Shown one piece after another: positions 36,303 through 45,009 of a DNA stretch of 64,000 bases (positions are counted from its first letter, which is position 1; every line of letters begins with the position of its first letter). Source of the DNA: an uncultured Bacteroidales bacterium. Its GTDB lineage: Bacteria > Bacteroidota > Bacteroidia > Bacteroidales > P3. The position numbers and the translations under genes were made by a program. The stretch covers positions 1-64,000 of the forward strand of contig CAMVGR010000002.1 of the NCBI GenBank assembly GCA_947167075.1, read 5' to 3'. The notes beneath the pieces were generated by a model, which saw nothing but the letters and a program-made list of their open reading frames with translations, had not been told where the DNA came from and made no database searches.

Positions 36303-37424
36303 TTATATCTTTTTTCCAAACACCGCTCTCTGTAGCAGAGGCTTGGTGTGATATTGCGTCTCCCATATCTTCACGGCCTCGTTGCCAATAATCTGGGGGT
36401 TGGTGTAGGCTGTATGCACACCGTGCTTTATGGCGGCCTCGTTCATATCGCTGTAGTAGATGCTGTGCACACCACGTTTTTGCCATTCGGGAAGCACTCC
36501 GTTGAGCAGCAGGTCGATGGTGTCGAACTTATGCAAAGCCTTCAGCAAATGGTACCATCCGAAGGGGAACAGTTTGCCATTCGCCTTCTTGTAGGCTGCC
36601 GACAGGTCGGGGATGCTGAGGCCAAAGCCGACTAGGTTTTCGTGTTCGTCCTCGACAAATTGTACGAAGTCGAGGTTTACGAAGGGGATGTATTGTTTGA
36701 TGTACACAGATATTTCCTTCTCTGTCATCGGCACGAAGTCGTATAGATCCTTGAACGATGCGTTGATGGCATGGAAGAATTTGTATGCGTGGGGATAGAG
36801 CTCCTTGCGTTTCTTCACCTTTACCAGATGGAGGTTGTATTTCTCCATGATGAGCTTGTTGAGGCGTGCCACCTTGTCGGGCACTGGTTGGTTGGCCTGC
36901 ATACTGTATTGCTGCCAACGGCATTTCACCTCATAGCCAGCACGTTCGATGAAGCGGATGTAGTATTCCGGATTGTAGAGGGTGGACATGTTCTGACGGG
37001 CATCGAAATTGTCAATCACCCAGCATTCCTTGTCCATGTCGGTGAATCCGAATGGGCCCTCTATCTCGTCCATACCATGGGCATGTCCGTACTCTATCAC
37101 CTTGTCGAGCAAAGCGGTAAAGACATCGTAGTCTTCGATGAAATCAAACCATCCGAAACGCACGGCGTGTTTGTTCCAATGCTCGTTGACGGTACGGTTG
37201 ATGATGGCTGCTACGCGGCCTACCACCTTGCCGTCGCGCCAAGCCAGGTACAACTCGCGCGAACAGTGGTCCAGCGAGGGATTGCGGTCGGTGAGGAGAT
37301 TAATCTCATCCATGTCGAGTGCCGGAATATAGCTCGGCACATCCTTGAAAAGCTTGTTGGGAAATGCAATGAAGCGACGCAGGTCTCTGCGGCTTTCGAC
37401 GGTGCGAATTACTATGTCAGACAT
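36303..37424 (-). CDS. GNAT-like N-acetyltransferase family protein
   Basis: About 373 residues. The N-terminal VIRTVESRRDLRRFIAFPNKLFKDVP and central GRVAAIINRTVNEHWNKH, then EGPFGFTDMDKECWVID, resemble a group of Bacteroidota proteins usually labelled N-acetyltransferase, with two GNAT-like halves. No characterised substrate is known to me. Candidate ATGs lie at 37424, 37430 and 37442; I use 37424 because homologues as I recall them begin just before the IVIRTVE strand and it has an AAAAAGAT sequence upstream. Confidence 0.7.
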   Translation of the reverse strand: MSDIVIRTVESRRDLRRFIAFPNKLFKDVPSYIPALDMDEINLLTDRNPSLDHCSRELYLAWRDGKVVGRVAAIINRTVNEHWNKHAVRFGWFDFIEDYDVFTALLDKVIEYGHAHGMDEIEGPFGFTDMDKECWVIDNFDARQNMSTLYNPEYYIRFIERAGYEVKCRWQQYSMQANQPVPDKVARLNKLIMEKYNLHLVKVKKRKELYPHAYKFFHAINASFKDLYDFVPMTEKEISVYIKQYIPFVNLDFVQFVEDEHENLVGFGLSIPDLSAAYKKANGKLFPFGWYHLLKALHKFDTIDLLLNGVLPEWQKRGVHSIYYSDMNEAAIKHGVHTAYTNPQIIGNEAVKIWETQYHTKPLLQRAVFGKKI

Positions 37425-37510
37425 AGGCATATCTTTTTGCATATATTTTATTGTCTTTACGTCTGTTCCACTATCAAGTATCACCTGTTTAGGATAACGT
37501 TTGACGCTGC

Positions 37511-37518
37511 AAATTTAC
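37511..37518 (-). promoter_or_regulatory. -7 element of the acetyltransferase-like gene
   Basis: TAAATTTG on the minus strand, about 80 bp before the chosen start. Confidence 0.55.
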
Positions 37519-37639
37519 ACAATTTTTCTTAAACCTATATTATTTTTGAAAAAAACTTCCTTTTTGATTGTGTTACTCCTCTTGTTATTATCTATATTGC
37601 CGTGTGAAAGCTGCTACTCTACATAAACTTATCTTTCAA

Positions 37640-37672
37640 AGCAAAAGCCAACCTTCTGACTGAAGATTGGCT
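37640..37672 (-). terminator. Terminator of spt
   Basis: Eleven-position stem AGCCAACCTTC / GAAGATTGGCT (37646-37656 with 37662-37672, one mismatch) and on the minus strand TTTTGC after it, 25 bp past the spt stop. Confidence 0.65.
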
Positions 37673-37696
37673 CTATTTTGTCGGGATTATAGTATA

Positions 37697-38887
37697 CTAT
37701 AACACTTGTTGGCGCTTGAATGCATTGTATATTTTTTCCACTCCGATGTCGATCTGCTGGTGGGTATGAGTAGCCATGAGTGCGAATCGTATCAACGTCT
37801 CATCGCTTGGCACTGCGGGCGAGATAACCGGGGTGACAAAGACTCCATCCTCAAGCAGTTCGTGGGTGATGGTGAATGTCTTCACATTGTCGCGGATAAA
37901 GAGCGGTATAATAGGTGTTTGGGTATTGCCTATCTCAAAACCGAGGTCTTTGAAGGCTTTCATTGCATAGCGCTGGTTATCCCAAAGAGCGGCATTGCGT
38001 TCGGGTTCGGTACGCATAATGTGCAGTGCTTCGAGCACCGAGGCAGTACTGGCAGGAGTGATGCTGGCAGTGAAGATATAGGGGCGCACCGAATGCTTCA
38101 TCCAGTTAATGGTCTCTTTGTCGGCAGCAATGAATCCACCCACCGAGGCAAGGCTCTTGCTGAAGGTGCCCATCACCAATTCCACATTGGGCAACATATT
38201 GAAATGGTCACATGTGCCGCGGCCTTCACGTCCGAAAACTCCCAGGCCATGAGCTTCGTCTACCATCAGCGTAGCACCGTATTTGTTGCAAATCTCCACC
38301 ATCTTGTCTACATGTGCCACGTCACCCTCCATAGAGAATACACCGTCGGTAACTACCAGCTTCGAAGCTTCGAGTGGCACTTTGGCAAGCACACGCTCGA
38401 GGTCGGCCATGTCGTTGTGGCGATACTTTTGTGTGGTGGCGATAGTGATCAGGCGGCCCTCCATAATCGAGGCATGAACCCGCTCGTCGTAGAAGAGATA
38501 GTCTCCACGGCTGCAGATGTTGGGGATAACACCGCTGTTGGCTAAAAATCCCGCCGAAAACAGCATCACTCCATCTTTGCCGAGAAACTCTGCCAATTCG
38601 TCCTGTAGCTGTATATGAATGTCGAGGGTACCATTGAGGAAAGGAGAACCAGCACATCCTGTGCCATACTTATCGATAGCTTTTTTAGCAGCCTCCTTCA
38701 AGCGGGGGTCGTTGGTAAGACCTAGATAGCTGTTGCTTCCAAACATCAACACTGGGTGGTTGTGCCCTGTGACATACACCTCCGTATTCTGCTCGCTGCA
38801 GATAGGGGTGAAGTAAGGATAAATACCCAGGGCTCTCATCTCCTGGGGATAGGTGTATTGTGCTAATTTTGCCTGTAGCGGTTTCAT
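37697..38887 (-). CDS. spt: Serine palmitoyltransferase (alpha-oxoamine synthase family)
   Basis: 396 residues. The PLP lysine is K244 in GTFSKSLASVGG, with D210, H213 and stacking H138. The FSKS lysine loop (rather than the GKAxG of biotin-pathway KAPA synthases) and the N-terminal FGSNSYLGLTNDPR fit bacterial serine palmitoyltransferases. It condenses serine with a fatty acyl-CoA to start sphingolipid synthesis, a hallmark of Bacteroidales. The other sphingolipid genes are not nearby. KAPA synthase or 2-amino-3-ketobutyrate ligase are alternatives; no bio genes are close. Confidence 0.82.
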   Translation of the reverse strand: MKPLQAKLAQYTYPQEMRALGIYPYFTPICSEQNTEVYVTGHNHPVLMFGSNSYLGLTNDPRLKEAAKKAIDKYGTGCAGSPFLNGTLDIHIQLQDELAEFLGKDGVMLFSAGFLANSGVIPNICSRGDYLFYDERVHASIMEGRLITIATTQKYRHNDMADLERVLAKVPLEASKLVVTDGVFSMEGDVAHVDKMVEICNKYGATLMVDEAHGLGVFGREGRGTCDHFNMLPNVELVMGTFSKSLASVGGFIAADKETINWMKHSVRPYIFTASITPASTASVLEALHIMRTEPERNAALWDNQRYAMKAFKDLGFEIGNTQTPIIPLFIRDNVKTFTITHELLEDGVFVTPVISPAVPSDETLIRFALMATHTHQQIDIGVEKIYNAFKRQQVL

Positions 38888-39145
38888 ACTTTTCGCATTT
38901 TAAAGTGCAAAATAACAAAAAATTTCTTAAACCGTGTATATTTTTTTTGTTAAAAATGAAACTTCTCCTATTTCTTTTTTCTTTTTATATACTATATTCT
39001 TTTGATTTTCTGTTTCATGAATTATGGTCTTTTTCAAAAAAAGAATAGCACCACCGTTGTTATTGGCGATGCCATTTTTATTCTTTAGTACTAAGAAATT
39101 GGGGTAAGGTAAGGTTATTTTTACATATTTTCACATTTTGTTAGC

Positions 39146-39898
39146 TTACCTCGCAAGCAAGTTTTCAGTGAGACTACTTGCCCCTATACGGAATGTATGA
39201 GGATTTATATAAGACTCTCCCATTATGCGACTGGCTAGCGATGCAAAGTCGCATGCCTGCTTTGGTGTACGGATTCCACCGGCAGCCTTGAATCCGATTG
39301 TGCGTCTATATGTCTCTTGGTAAGCCTTTATTTCTTTCAGCATTATTTCTGCTGATGACAACTCTGCTCCCTCTTTTCCTTTTCCAGTAGAGGTCTTGAT
39401 AAAGTCTGCTCCTCCTTCCATAGCCCATCGTGCCGCTTTGCTGATAAGGGTGGGGGAGGGTAGGTCGCACGTCTCTAGTATAACTTTGAGTATTTTATCC
39501 CCACATACTTCTTTCATCCTTTTAACTTCCTCTATAACACCGTCCCTATCGTCAGACATTACTAAACCTCGGTTGATAACAATATCTACCTCATCTGCAC
39601 CTTGATCTATAGCATATTGCACTTCTGATACTTTCAGCGACAAAGGCATTTGCCCATGTGGAAATGCACCAGCTACCACTGCCACCTTGATTTCACTTCC
39701 TTGCAACGCCCGTCGTGCAACTGATATATAGGGAAGATATACACACACTGCATATACATGTTCACCTGCACTGTCTTTCAATTCCAGTGCTCGCCGACAG
39801 AATTTACTTATTGTAGACTCACTATCCGTAGTGCTTAGGGAAGTGTGATCTATGCAGGAGAATAATCTATTGGCATGTATATTCCAATCCTCACTCAT
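39146..39898 (-). CDS. deoC: Deoxyribose-phosphate aldolase
   Basis: 250 residues. The Schiff-base lysine is K168 in GGADFIKTSTGKG, with D104 in DEVDIVINRG and FKAAGGIRT later. It cleaves 2-deoxyribose-5-phosphate to glyceraldehyde-3-phosphate and acetaldehyde, salvaging deoxynucleosides. Its ATG overlaps the rpiB stop (ATGA), so the two are co-translated, pairing pentose isomerisation with deoxyribose breakdown. Confidence 0.94.
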   Translation of the reverse strand: MSEDWNIHANRLFSCIDHTSLSTTDSESTISKFCRRALELKDSAGEHVYAVCVYLPYISVARRALQGSEIKVAVVAGAFPHGQMPLSLKVSEVQYAIDQGADEVDIVINRGLVMSDDRDGVIEEVKRMKEVCGDKILKVILETCDLPSPTLISKAARWAMEGGADFIKTSTGKGKEGAELSSAEIMLKEIKAYQETYRRTIGFKAAGGIRTPKQACDFASLASRIMGESYINPHTFRIGASSLTENLLAR

Positions 39899-40338
39899 GG
39901 CAACAACTGGCTTATCTTCTCCACGCGACGCTGATGTCGTCCTCCCTCAAAAGGTGTATCTAAGAATTCGTCCACCACCTTCATTGCCTCTTCTTCTTCA
40001 ATAAATCTGGCAGGAATGGAAATCATGTTGCAGTCGTTATGTTGGCGTCCTAGATGGGCTATTTCAGCATTCCAACACAAAGCACAGCGCACATTCGGGT
40101 ATTTGTTCACCGTCATCTGCACACCATTTCCACTACCACATATCACTATTCCTCTCTTATATTCACCTCTATTTACAGCACTTCCAGCTTGGTGGGCATA
40201 GTCCGGATAGTCACAGCTCTCTGTGCTGTAAGTACCGTAGTCTTTAACGTCCAAGCCACGCTTCTGCAGGTGTTCTATCACTTTATTCTTTAATTCGTAT
40301 CCTGCATGATCACAGGCAATAGGTATAATCTCTTTCAT
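39895..40338 (-). CDS. rpiB: Ribose-5-phosphate isomerase B
   Basis: 147 residues from the ATG at 40338. ACDHAGYELK at the N-terminus, the active-site CGSGNGVQMTVNK and the ALCWNAEIAHLGRQHND stretch are diagnostic for RpiB/LacAB proteins. It interconverts ribose-5-phosphate and ribulose-5-phosphate. The longer in-frame ATG at 40374 lies next to the -7 box and is rejected. Confidence 0.95.
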   Translation of the reverse strand: MKEIIPIACDHAGYELKNKVIEHLQKRGLDVKDYGTYSTESCDYPDYAHQAGSAVNRGEYKRGIVICGSGNGVQMTVNKYPNVRCALCWNAEIAHLGRQHNDCNMISIPARFIEEEEAMKVVDEFLDTPFEGGRHQRRVEKISQLLP

Positions 40339-40362
40339 GATTCTTTCCTTTCTATTTTTCTG

Positions 40363-40370
40363 CAAATATA
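40363..40370 (-). promoter_or_regulatory. -7 element of rpiB-deoC
   Basis: TATATTTG on the minus strand, 25 bp before the rpiB ATG. Confidence 0.6.
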
Positions 40371-40380
40371 CCATATTTTA

Positions 40381-40810
40381 TTCTAACCATTTAAAATAAT
40401 TATACACCCTTCCCATTTATTCTATTCCACTTCTTGATATTCAATCTTCTAAAACTTTCCAACAATATTTGTTGAAATCTATTAAGAAAGCTTCTTTTCT
40501 CTTGTTGAAAGATAATTTGTGTTCATTTTTACCCTACTTTTCAATATCTATTTAACCCTATTGTTCATTTGTAACTCACTCTTTGAAGATTCAACAATCT
40601 GCTGTTATATTCTCTTTCAACAATTCGTTCATAAGAATAATATTTCTATTGTATTTCAGACATCTATACTGTTGAAATCAATGTGAATCTATGTTGATGA
40701 TGAAATTCTATACATTCTTCTTTATGCCACATATTAACAGAATTAACAGCCATATTACTAAAAGAAATAATCATTTATAAAGATAAAATAATTTTATTAG
40801 AAGATGAAAA
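40381..40810. other. AT-rich region with clustered TGTTGAAA motifs (candidate replication origin)
   Basis: No gene. The stretch is conspicuously AT-rich. TGTTGAAA occurs exactly at 40470-40477, 40503-40510 and 40670-40677, its complement TTTCAACA at 40615-40622, and a 7/8 match (TTCAACA) at 40590-40596. A perfect 15-bp palindrome CAACAA-TAT-TTGTTG spans 40460-40474. The direct repeat ATTAACAG occurs twice near 40733-40749. The flanking genes diverge: 10 of 15 genes from 24.7 to 40.4 kb are reverse, and 14 of the next 15 are forward. TGTTGAAA shares 6 of 9 positions with the complement of the DnaA box (TGTGGATAA). Whether this is oriC or a regulatory region is not settled by the sequence. Confidence 0.45.
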
Positions 40811-40815
40811 AGTTG

Positions 40816-40823
40816 TATCTTTG
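40816..40823 (+). promoter_or_regulatory. -7 element of nadA
   Basis: TATCTTTG, with TTTA 19 bp upstream as a near match to the -33 TTTG; 33 bp before the nadA ATG. Confidence 0.65.
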
Positions 40824-40855
40824 CAATTCAAAACCTCATTATTAATAGGAAAAAG

Positions 40856-41803
40856 ATGGACAAATTAAAATTGCAACAGGAAATACTGAAGTTGAAAAAA
40901 GAAAAGAATGCGGTGATACTGGGTCACTACTATCAACGCCACGAAATACAAGAAATATCCGACTTCGTAGGCGATAGTTTGGCACTGGCGCAAAAAGCAC
41001 AGCAAACCCAGGCAGACATCATCGTATTTTGCGGTGTCCACTTCATGGCCGAAACAGCCAAAATACTCAATCCACAATGTAAGGTACTACTACCCGATAT
41101 GGAGGCCAGTTGTTCTCTAGCCGAGAGCTGCAAAGCAGAAGATTTCGCCAAGTTCAAGGCCGAACATCCGGACCACATGGTGATAAGCTATGTAAACTGT
41201 TCTGCCGAAATAAAGGCCTTGAGCGACCTAATCTGCACATCGGGCAATGCGGAGAAGATGGTTAGATCTCTTCCTAAAGACCAAAAAATAATATTTGCTC
41301 CCGACAAGAATCTCGGCGGATATATTAACCAGCAAACTGGCAGAAATATGCTATTGTGGAATGGTGTGTGTTCTGTACACGATGCTATGCAGGCAGAGTC
41401 GGTCATGCAGCTCAAAGCCGAATACCCCGATGCACCCGTTATTGCCCATCCTGAATGCAACCCTGCCCTGCTGAAAGTGGCCGACTTTGTTGGGTCTACC
41501 AAAGCCATGCTCACCTACATCCAGCAGAGTTCTGCCCAACGATTCATTGTAGCCACCGAGACAGGCATCCTATACGAGATGAAGCGTGAGAATCCAGACA
41601 AAGAGTTCATCACCCTGCGCGACAACAAGCATTGTGCCTGCGACGACTGTGCCTATATGAAGCTCAACACCCTCGACAAGCTCTATCGTTGCCTTAAAGA
41701 CGAGCAGCCGGAGATAATCATGACTGACGAGCTAATAGAAGCTGCTAAGCGACCCATCGTCCGCATGCTCGACCTTAGCCGACAACTAGGTATCATCAAA
41801 TAG
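40856..41803 (+). CDS. nadA: Quinolinate synthase A
   Basis: 315 residues. LGHYYQRHEIQEISDFVGDS, FCGVHFMAETAKIL, YVNCSAEIKA and HPECNPALLKVADFVGSTK are family landmarks. The three iron-sulfur Cys are expected in the PDMEASCSLAESC, APDKNLGGYIN-adjacent and DNKHCACDDCAYM segments. It condenses iminoaspartate with dihydroxyacetone phosphate in NAD synthesis. nadB and nadC are not adjacent, and the gene begins a four-gene forward run. Confidence 0.95.
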   Translation: MDKLKLQQEILKLKKEKNAVILGHYYQRHEIQEISDFVGDSLALAQKAQQTQADIIVFCGVHFMAETAKILNPQCKVLLPDMEASCSLAESCKAEDFAKFKAEHPDHMVISYVNCSAEIKALSDLICTSGNAEKMVRSLPKDQKIIFAPDKNLGGYINQQTGRNMLLWNGVCSVHDAMQAESVMQLKAEYPDAPVIAHPECNPALLKVADFVGSTKAMLTYIQQSSAQRFIVATETGILYEMKRENPDKEFITLRDNKHCACDDCAYMKLNTLDKLYRCLKDEQPEIIMTDELIEAAKRPIVRMLDLSRQLGIIK

Positions 41804-41809
41804 CATACA

Positions 41810-42382
41810 ATGGCGAAAGAGGAACCCTTACCTTCTGTAGAAGGATATGCACCTGTAAAAAAAACGGTCAGTCTCCTTACTGCCAATATACTTTCGATCG
41901 TATTCACACTTGTTCCAATAGCAGTAGGAGTAGTGCTAATCCATTATATGGTTCCCGATGCCCACATCGATAACCTTCGTTTTCGAGTCCTCATTATCCT
42001 GTTGGCCTTGGCAGTGGGTATAGTGGTACATGAGTTGATACATGGCATCACATGGCTTTTAGTCACACACCAAACCTTCCGGCACCTACATTTCGGTTTT
42101 ATGATAGGCAATCCCTACTGCCATATCGACACACCGATGTCCAAGCTTGGATATGTGGCAGGTGCCCTTATGCCGCTCTTTCTCCTCGGTGTGCTACCCT
42201 ATGTGTTGTCCATCTTCGCTGGTAGTTATCTCTGGATGCTGATAGGCTCCATATTCATTGGGACTGCTGCAGGCGACATCTTGATAGTATGGGCAATCAG
42301 AAAAGAGCCTTCAAGCACCCTTGTATACGACCACCCCTCCGAGGCTGGTTGCTATATTTACCATCCTATAGAAGAACAATGA
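41810..42382 (+). CDS. DUF3267 membrane zincin-like protein
   Basis: 190 residues with four predicted membrane segments (about 22-46, 58-83, 108-132, 135-157). The second contains HELIHG (H74-E75-x2-H78), the HExxH motif that defines DUF3267, a proposed intramembrane metallopeptidase family related in layout to site-2 proteases. Substrate unknown. It lies 6 bp after nadA and overlaps the next start by 4 bp (ATGA). Confidence 0.85.
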   Translation: MAKEEPLPSVEGYAPVKKTVSLLTANILSIVFTLVPIAVGVVLIHYMVPDAHIDNLRFRVLIILLALAVGIVVHELIHGITWLLVTHQTFRHLHFGFMIGNPYCHIDTPMSKLGYVAGALMPLFLLGVLPYVLSIFAGSYLWMLIGSIFIGTAAGDILIVWAIRKEPSSTLVYDHPSEAGCYIYHPIEEQ

Positions 42383-42882
42383 TCGGACAACCGCAAGTAT
42401 ACGAAGCCCTCGAGCGGATGCATATCCCCTTCGACTACTATGAGCACCCCGAGGCACCAACCATAGAAATAGCCGCACAATTCTACCGCGGCGAAGGCAC
42501 CACCCTCTGCAAGAATCTCTTTTTCCGCAATCATAAGGGCAATCGCCACTATTTGGTCATTATGGATAGCCGCTATCCTATGGACATCCACGACATGGAG
42601 CACCGCTTGCATCAAGGCAAGCTCAGTTTCGCTAGTCAGGAGAGAATGATGAAATATCTTGGTGTGCGCCCAGGCAGCGTGTCACTATTCACCCTCGTCA
42701 ACGACCATAACCACGAGGTGACCCTCTTTGTGGATAAGTATTTGCTGGAGGCCGACAAAGTCAGCTTCCACCCCAACGATAACCACGCCTCGCTGGTGAT
42801 AAAACGTGATGACATGCTAAAGTTCATCCGTGAGATAGGAAACCCCTACGAGATTGTTGAAATCTACGACCGCAATTGTTGA
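42379..42882 (+). CDS. YbaK/ProX-type aminoacyl-tRNA deacylase
   Basis: 167 residues. Starts MIGQPQVYEALERMHIPFDYYEHPEAPT and includes CKNLFFRNHKGNRHYLVIMD and YLGVRPGSVSLFTLVND, matching the prolyl-tRNA editing (ProXp/PrdX) branch of the YbaK superfamily. It hydrolyses mischarged tRNA, typically Ala-tRNA-Pro, in trans. The conserved Lys of the active site is likely in CKNLF. It overlaps the DUF3267 gene by ATGA, so translation is coupled. Confidence 0.88.
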   Translation: MIGQPQVYEALERMHIPFDYYEHPEAPTIEIAAQFYRGEGTTLCKNLFFRNHKGNRHYLVIMDSRYPMDIHDMEHRLHQGKLSFASQERMMKYLGVRPGSVSLFTLVNDHNHEVTLFVDKYLLEADKVSFHPNDNHASLVIKRDDMLKFIREIGNPYEIVEIYDRNC

Positions 42883-42900
42883 TAACCCAATATAAAACAG

Positions 42901-42916
42901 TGTTCCACGTGAAACA
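42901..42916. promoter_or_regulatory. parS site (ParB binding)
   Basis: TGTTCCACGTGAAACA matches every defined base of the consensus TGTTNCACGTGAAACA. It lies in the 34-bp gap between two forward genes, directly against the ATG at 42917. parS sites cluster around replication origins in most bacteria. Confidence 0.8.
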
Positions 42917-43786
42917 ATGAAGAAGCAAGAATACACCGTCAGCGAAAGTCAAGAACTGCTTGAGTTCCTGATGAAGCAGATGCCCGACACGAGCCGCACC
43001 CGTATCAAGGAGCTACTGGCACACAACGTCTATGTAGATGGACGCCGCACCTCGCAGTTCAATTTCCCCCTTCAGCGTGGCATGAAGGTGAGTGTGGAGA
43101 AAAGCAGTGGCAAGGATCGTCTCCGCCCGCGCGACCTCGACATTGTCTACGAGGACCAGCACCTCTTCGTCGTCAATAAGCACGAGGGCCTGTTAAGTTA
43201 CAGCAAGCAGCCACAGGACAAGACAGTCATCACGGTGCTCAACCAGTACCTCGATGCTACCCACCAGCGCTGCCATGCCCACATCGTGCATCGGCTTGAC
43301 CGCGACACCTCGGGCCTGATGGTGGTCGGCAAGAGCAAGGAGGTGAGCCGCCTCTTCGAAGAGGATTGGAAGGGAAGGGTGACCGATCGCCGCTATGTAG
43401 CAGTGGCCTGGGGCAACATAGAGCCCAGAAAAGGAGAGATAAGAAGCTGGCTGACCGATGGCGAATACTGTGTTCTCTCGTCACCCACCGACAACGGTGG
43501 CAAACTGGCCGTCACCCACTACGAGGTGCTACAGACATCGCGCCGCTATAGCCTCGTCGACCTCAAGCTCGACACCGGTCGCCGCAACCAGATCCGAGTC
43601 CACCTGCGCGAACTGAAGCACCCTGTGGTGCACGATCCGATGTATGGCTACAAGGACGATATTTCGCCCGTCAACCGACTTTGCCTACATGCCTATCGTC
43701 TCTGCTTCACACACCCCGTAACAGGGCGCCGGCTGCGGTTCGAAACGCCGTTCCCCAAGAGTTTCCTCAATCTGATGGAGCTATAG
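42917..43786 (+). CDS. RluA-family 23S rRNA/tRNA pseudouridine synthase
   Basis: 289 residues. An N-terminal S4-like RNA-binding segment (about 12-65) precedes the catalytic domain with HRLDRDTSG (catalytic D128) and the LDTGRRNQIRVHL stretch near 225. The exact uridine target cannot be decided (RluC/RluD-like). The 3' end overlaps the convergent DUF6266 gene by 20 bp. The upstream gap is filled by the parS site, so ParB binding could affect its transcription. Confidence 0.9.
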   Translation: MKKQEYTVSESQELLEFLMKQMPDTSRTRIKELLAHNVYVDGRRTSQFNFPLQRGMKVSVEKSSGKDRLRPRDLDIVYEDQHLFVVNKHEGLLSYSKQPQDKTVITVLNQYLDATHQRCHAHIVHRLDRDTSGLMVVGKSKEVSRLFEEDWKGRVTDRRYVAVAWGNIEPRKGEIRSWLTDGEYCVLSSPTDNGGKLAVTHYEVLQTSRRYSLVDLKLDTGRRNQIRVHLRELKHPVVHDPMYGYKDDISPVNRLCLHAYRLCFTHPVTGRRLRFETPFPKSFLNLMEL

Positions 43787-44579
43787 GGCGAGGGATTTTC
43801 TCTTTATGTTCTGAGGGGAGCTGCAAGCCAGTATTGGTGATGGTTTCGCCATGCCCCGACAGCATATTGTGGCTCGTCCAGGTCTCGTCAGCAGCCGAGC
43901 TGTCGAGGACGAGGCCGAAGGTCTGACCGTCGTTGTCGGCCTCTTCCATCTTTATACTTCCAGCGTAGGCCGTGGTGCTGCAGTGGCCTGCCTCGTCCTG
44001 CACCATCAGATAGAGGTGCACCTCGCTGCCGGCCATCTCGTCGGGCAGCAGGGCCTCGATGCGTTGAGAGCGACGATAGACGGGCGCCGTCAGATAGCCC
44101 ATCCCTGTAGAGGGTGCATAGGCATAGAGCCGCACACTGTCGTAGGCGCTGGCGGGAGCATGCAGCGGATTTTTCTCGAAGCTGACACTCAGCACATTGC
44201 CTTCGTGCACCGACACCTCGCCCCCCTGCACCGGAGCCACCGGCCCCACCGACAGTTGCAGCCGACTCCAGTCCACCACCAGCTGCCCAGCTTCGAGCGA
44301 GAAGGCCGGCTGATTGAGGCTGACGAAGAGGTTGTAGGCCGTCATGCCCAGCTCGCGTGCCGAGGCCGTAAGTCCTTGCATCACAGCCCATCGCATGCGT
44401 GCTGCCAACTGCACCTCGCCTTTGAACGCCGTGCGGTGGGCCACCTGCGCCTCGGTGCGCGGGTTGTGCACCTGTGCCGGTCGGCTGCGCATGCACCACC
44501 GCCCGTTCCACATATATCCTATTGCCGGCCCCAGCTTGCCGCTGAAGCCCCCAAGATAACTGCCATACTGTTTCGCCAT
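43767..44579 (-). CDS. DUF6266 family protein, copy 3
   Basis: 270 residues starting MAKQYGSYLGGFSGKLGPAI with GYMWNGRWCMRSRPAQVHNP, the same N-terminal signature as copies 1 and 2. DNA is noticeably more GC-rich than its neighbours in the middle of the gene. The C-terminal 50 residues are polar. No export signal. Function unknown. Upstream on the minus strand there is a hairpin GACCAT...ATGGTC (44622-44643), which may be regulatory, and then R1 copy 2. Confidence 0.8.
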   Translation of the reverse strand: MAKQYGSYLGGFSGKLGPAIGYMWNGRWCMRSRPAQVHNPRTEAQVAHRTAFKGEVQLAARMRWAVMQGLTASARELGMTAYNLFVSLNQPAFSLEAGQLVVDWSRLQLSVGPVAPVQGGEVSVHEGNVLSVSFEKNPLHAPASAYDSVRLYAYAPSTGMGYLTAPVYRRSQRIEALLPDEMAGSEVHLYLMVQDEAGHCSTTAYAGSIKMEEADNDGQTFGLVLDSSAADETWTSHNMLSGHGETITNTGLQLPSEHKEKIPRPIAPSD

Positions 44580-44692
44580 ATCGCTGAATATTTGATTGTT
44601 GCAGAATATTTACATCGAATAGACCATCACTCTTCGAATGGTCATTCATATATGATAACTTACTTTTCTACTATTTATTGCTTACTCGACTA

Positions 44693-44769
44693 ATATTTGA
44701 TAAAGCGATGGTAAAAAGAAGAGTAGGCGATGAGTAAGAGATGGTCGGTCTTCTATGCTGATTGTCAGC
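44693..44769 (+). repeat. R1 repeat copy 2: five 11-bp units plus hairpin
   Basis: Units start at 44693, 44704, 44715, 44726 and 44737; the last two are GGCGATGAGTA and AGAGATGGTCG. After 9 nt comes the hairpin GCTGA-TTG-TCAGC (44757-44769), a perfect 5-bp stem. It lies in the 430-bp divergent gap between DUF6266 copy 3 and ackA. Confidence 0.8.
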
Positions 44770-44910
44770 CTCAACCGCAGCAGAGGAAAACCGACCCTCG
44801 AAGCCTTCGGCAGAGGTTAGAAAAGAAAACGTAAGGCAAGAGGCAGGGAAAGAAGCTTTGTTGCAATACAGACAGAGAAAACAGAAAAAAAGTGAAGCAA
44901 AGAAAAATAA

Positions 44911-44944
44911 TTTGACTGTGAATAAAATTTTTTTCGTATTTTTG
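44911..44944 (+). promoter_or_regulatory. Promoter of ackA
   Basis: TTTG (44911-44914), 22 bp, TATTTTTG (44937-44944), 65 bp before the ATG. Confidence 0.6.
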
Positions 44945-45009
44945 ACGGTCGAAGAATAAATACGAAAGAATAGTAAAAATAAGTATATCAAATAAATAAT
45001 ACAGTCTAT

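Noticed and set aside
43851-44693. 280-codon plus-strand frame opposite DUF6266 copy 3
   Set aside because: Antisense shadow in GC-rich DNA; the minus frame has the conserved family motif.
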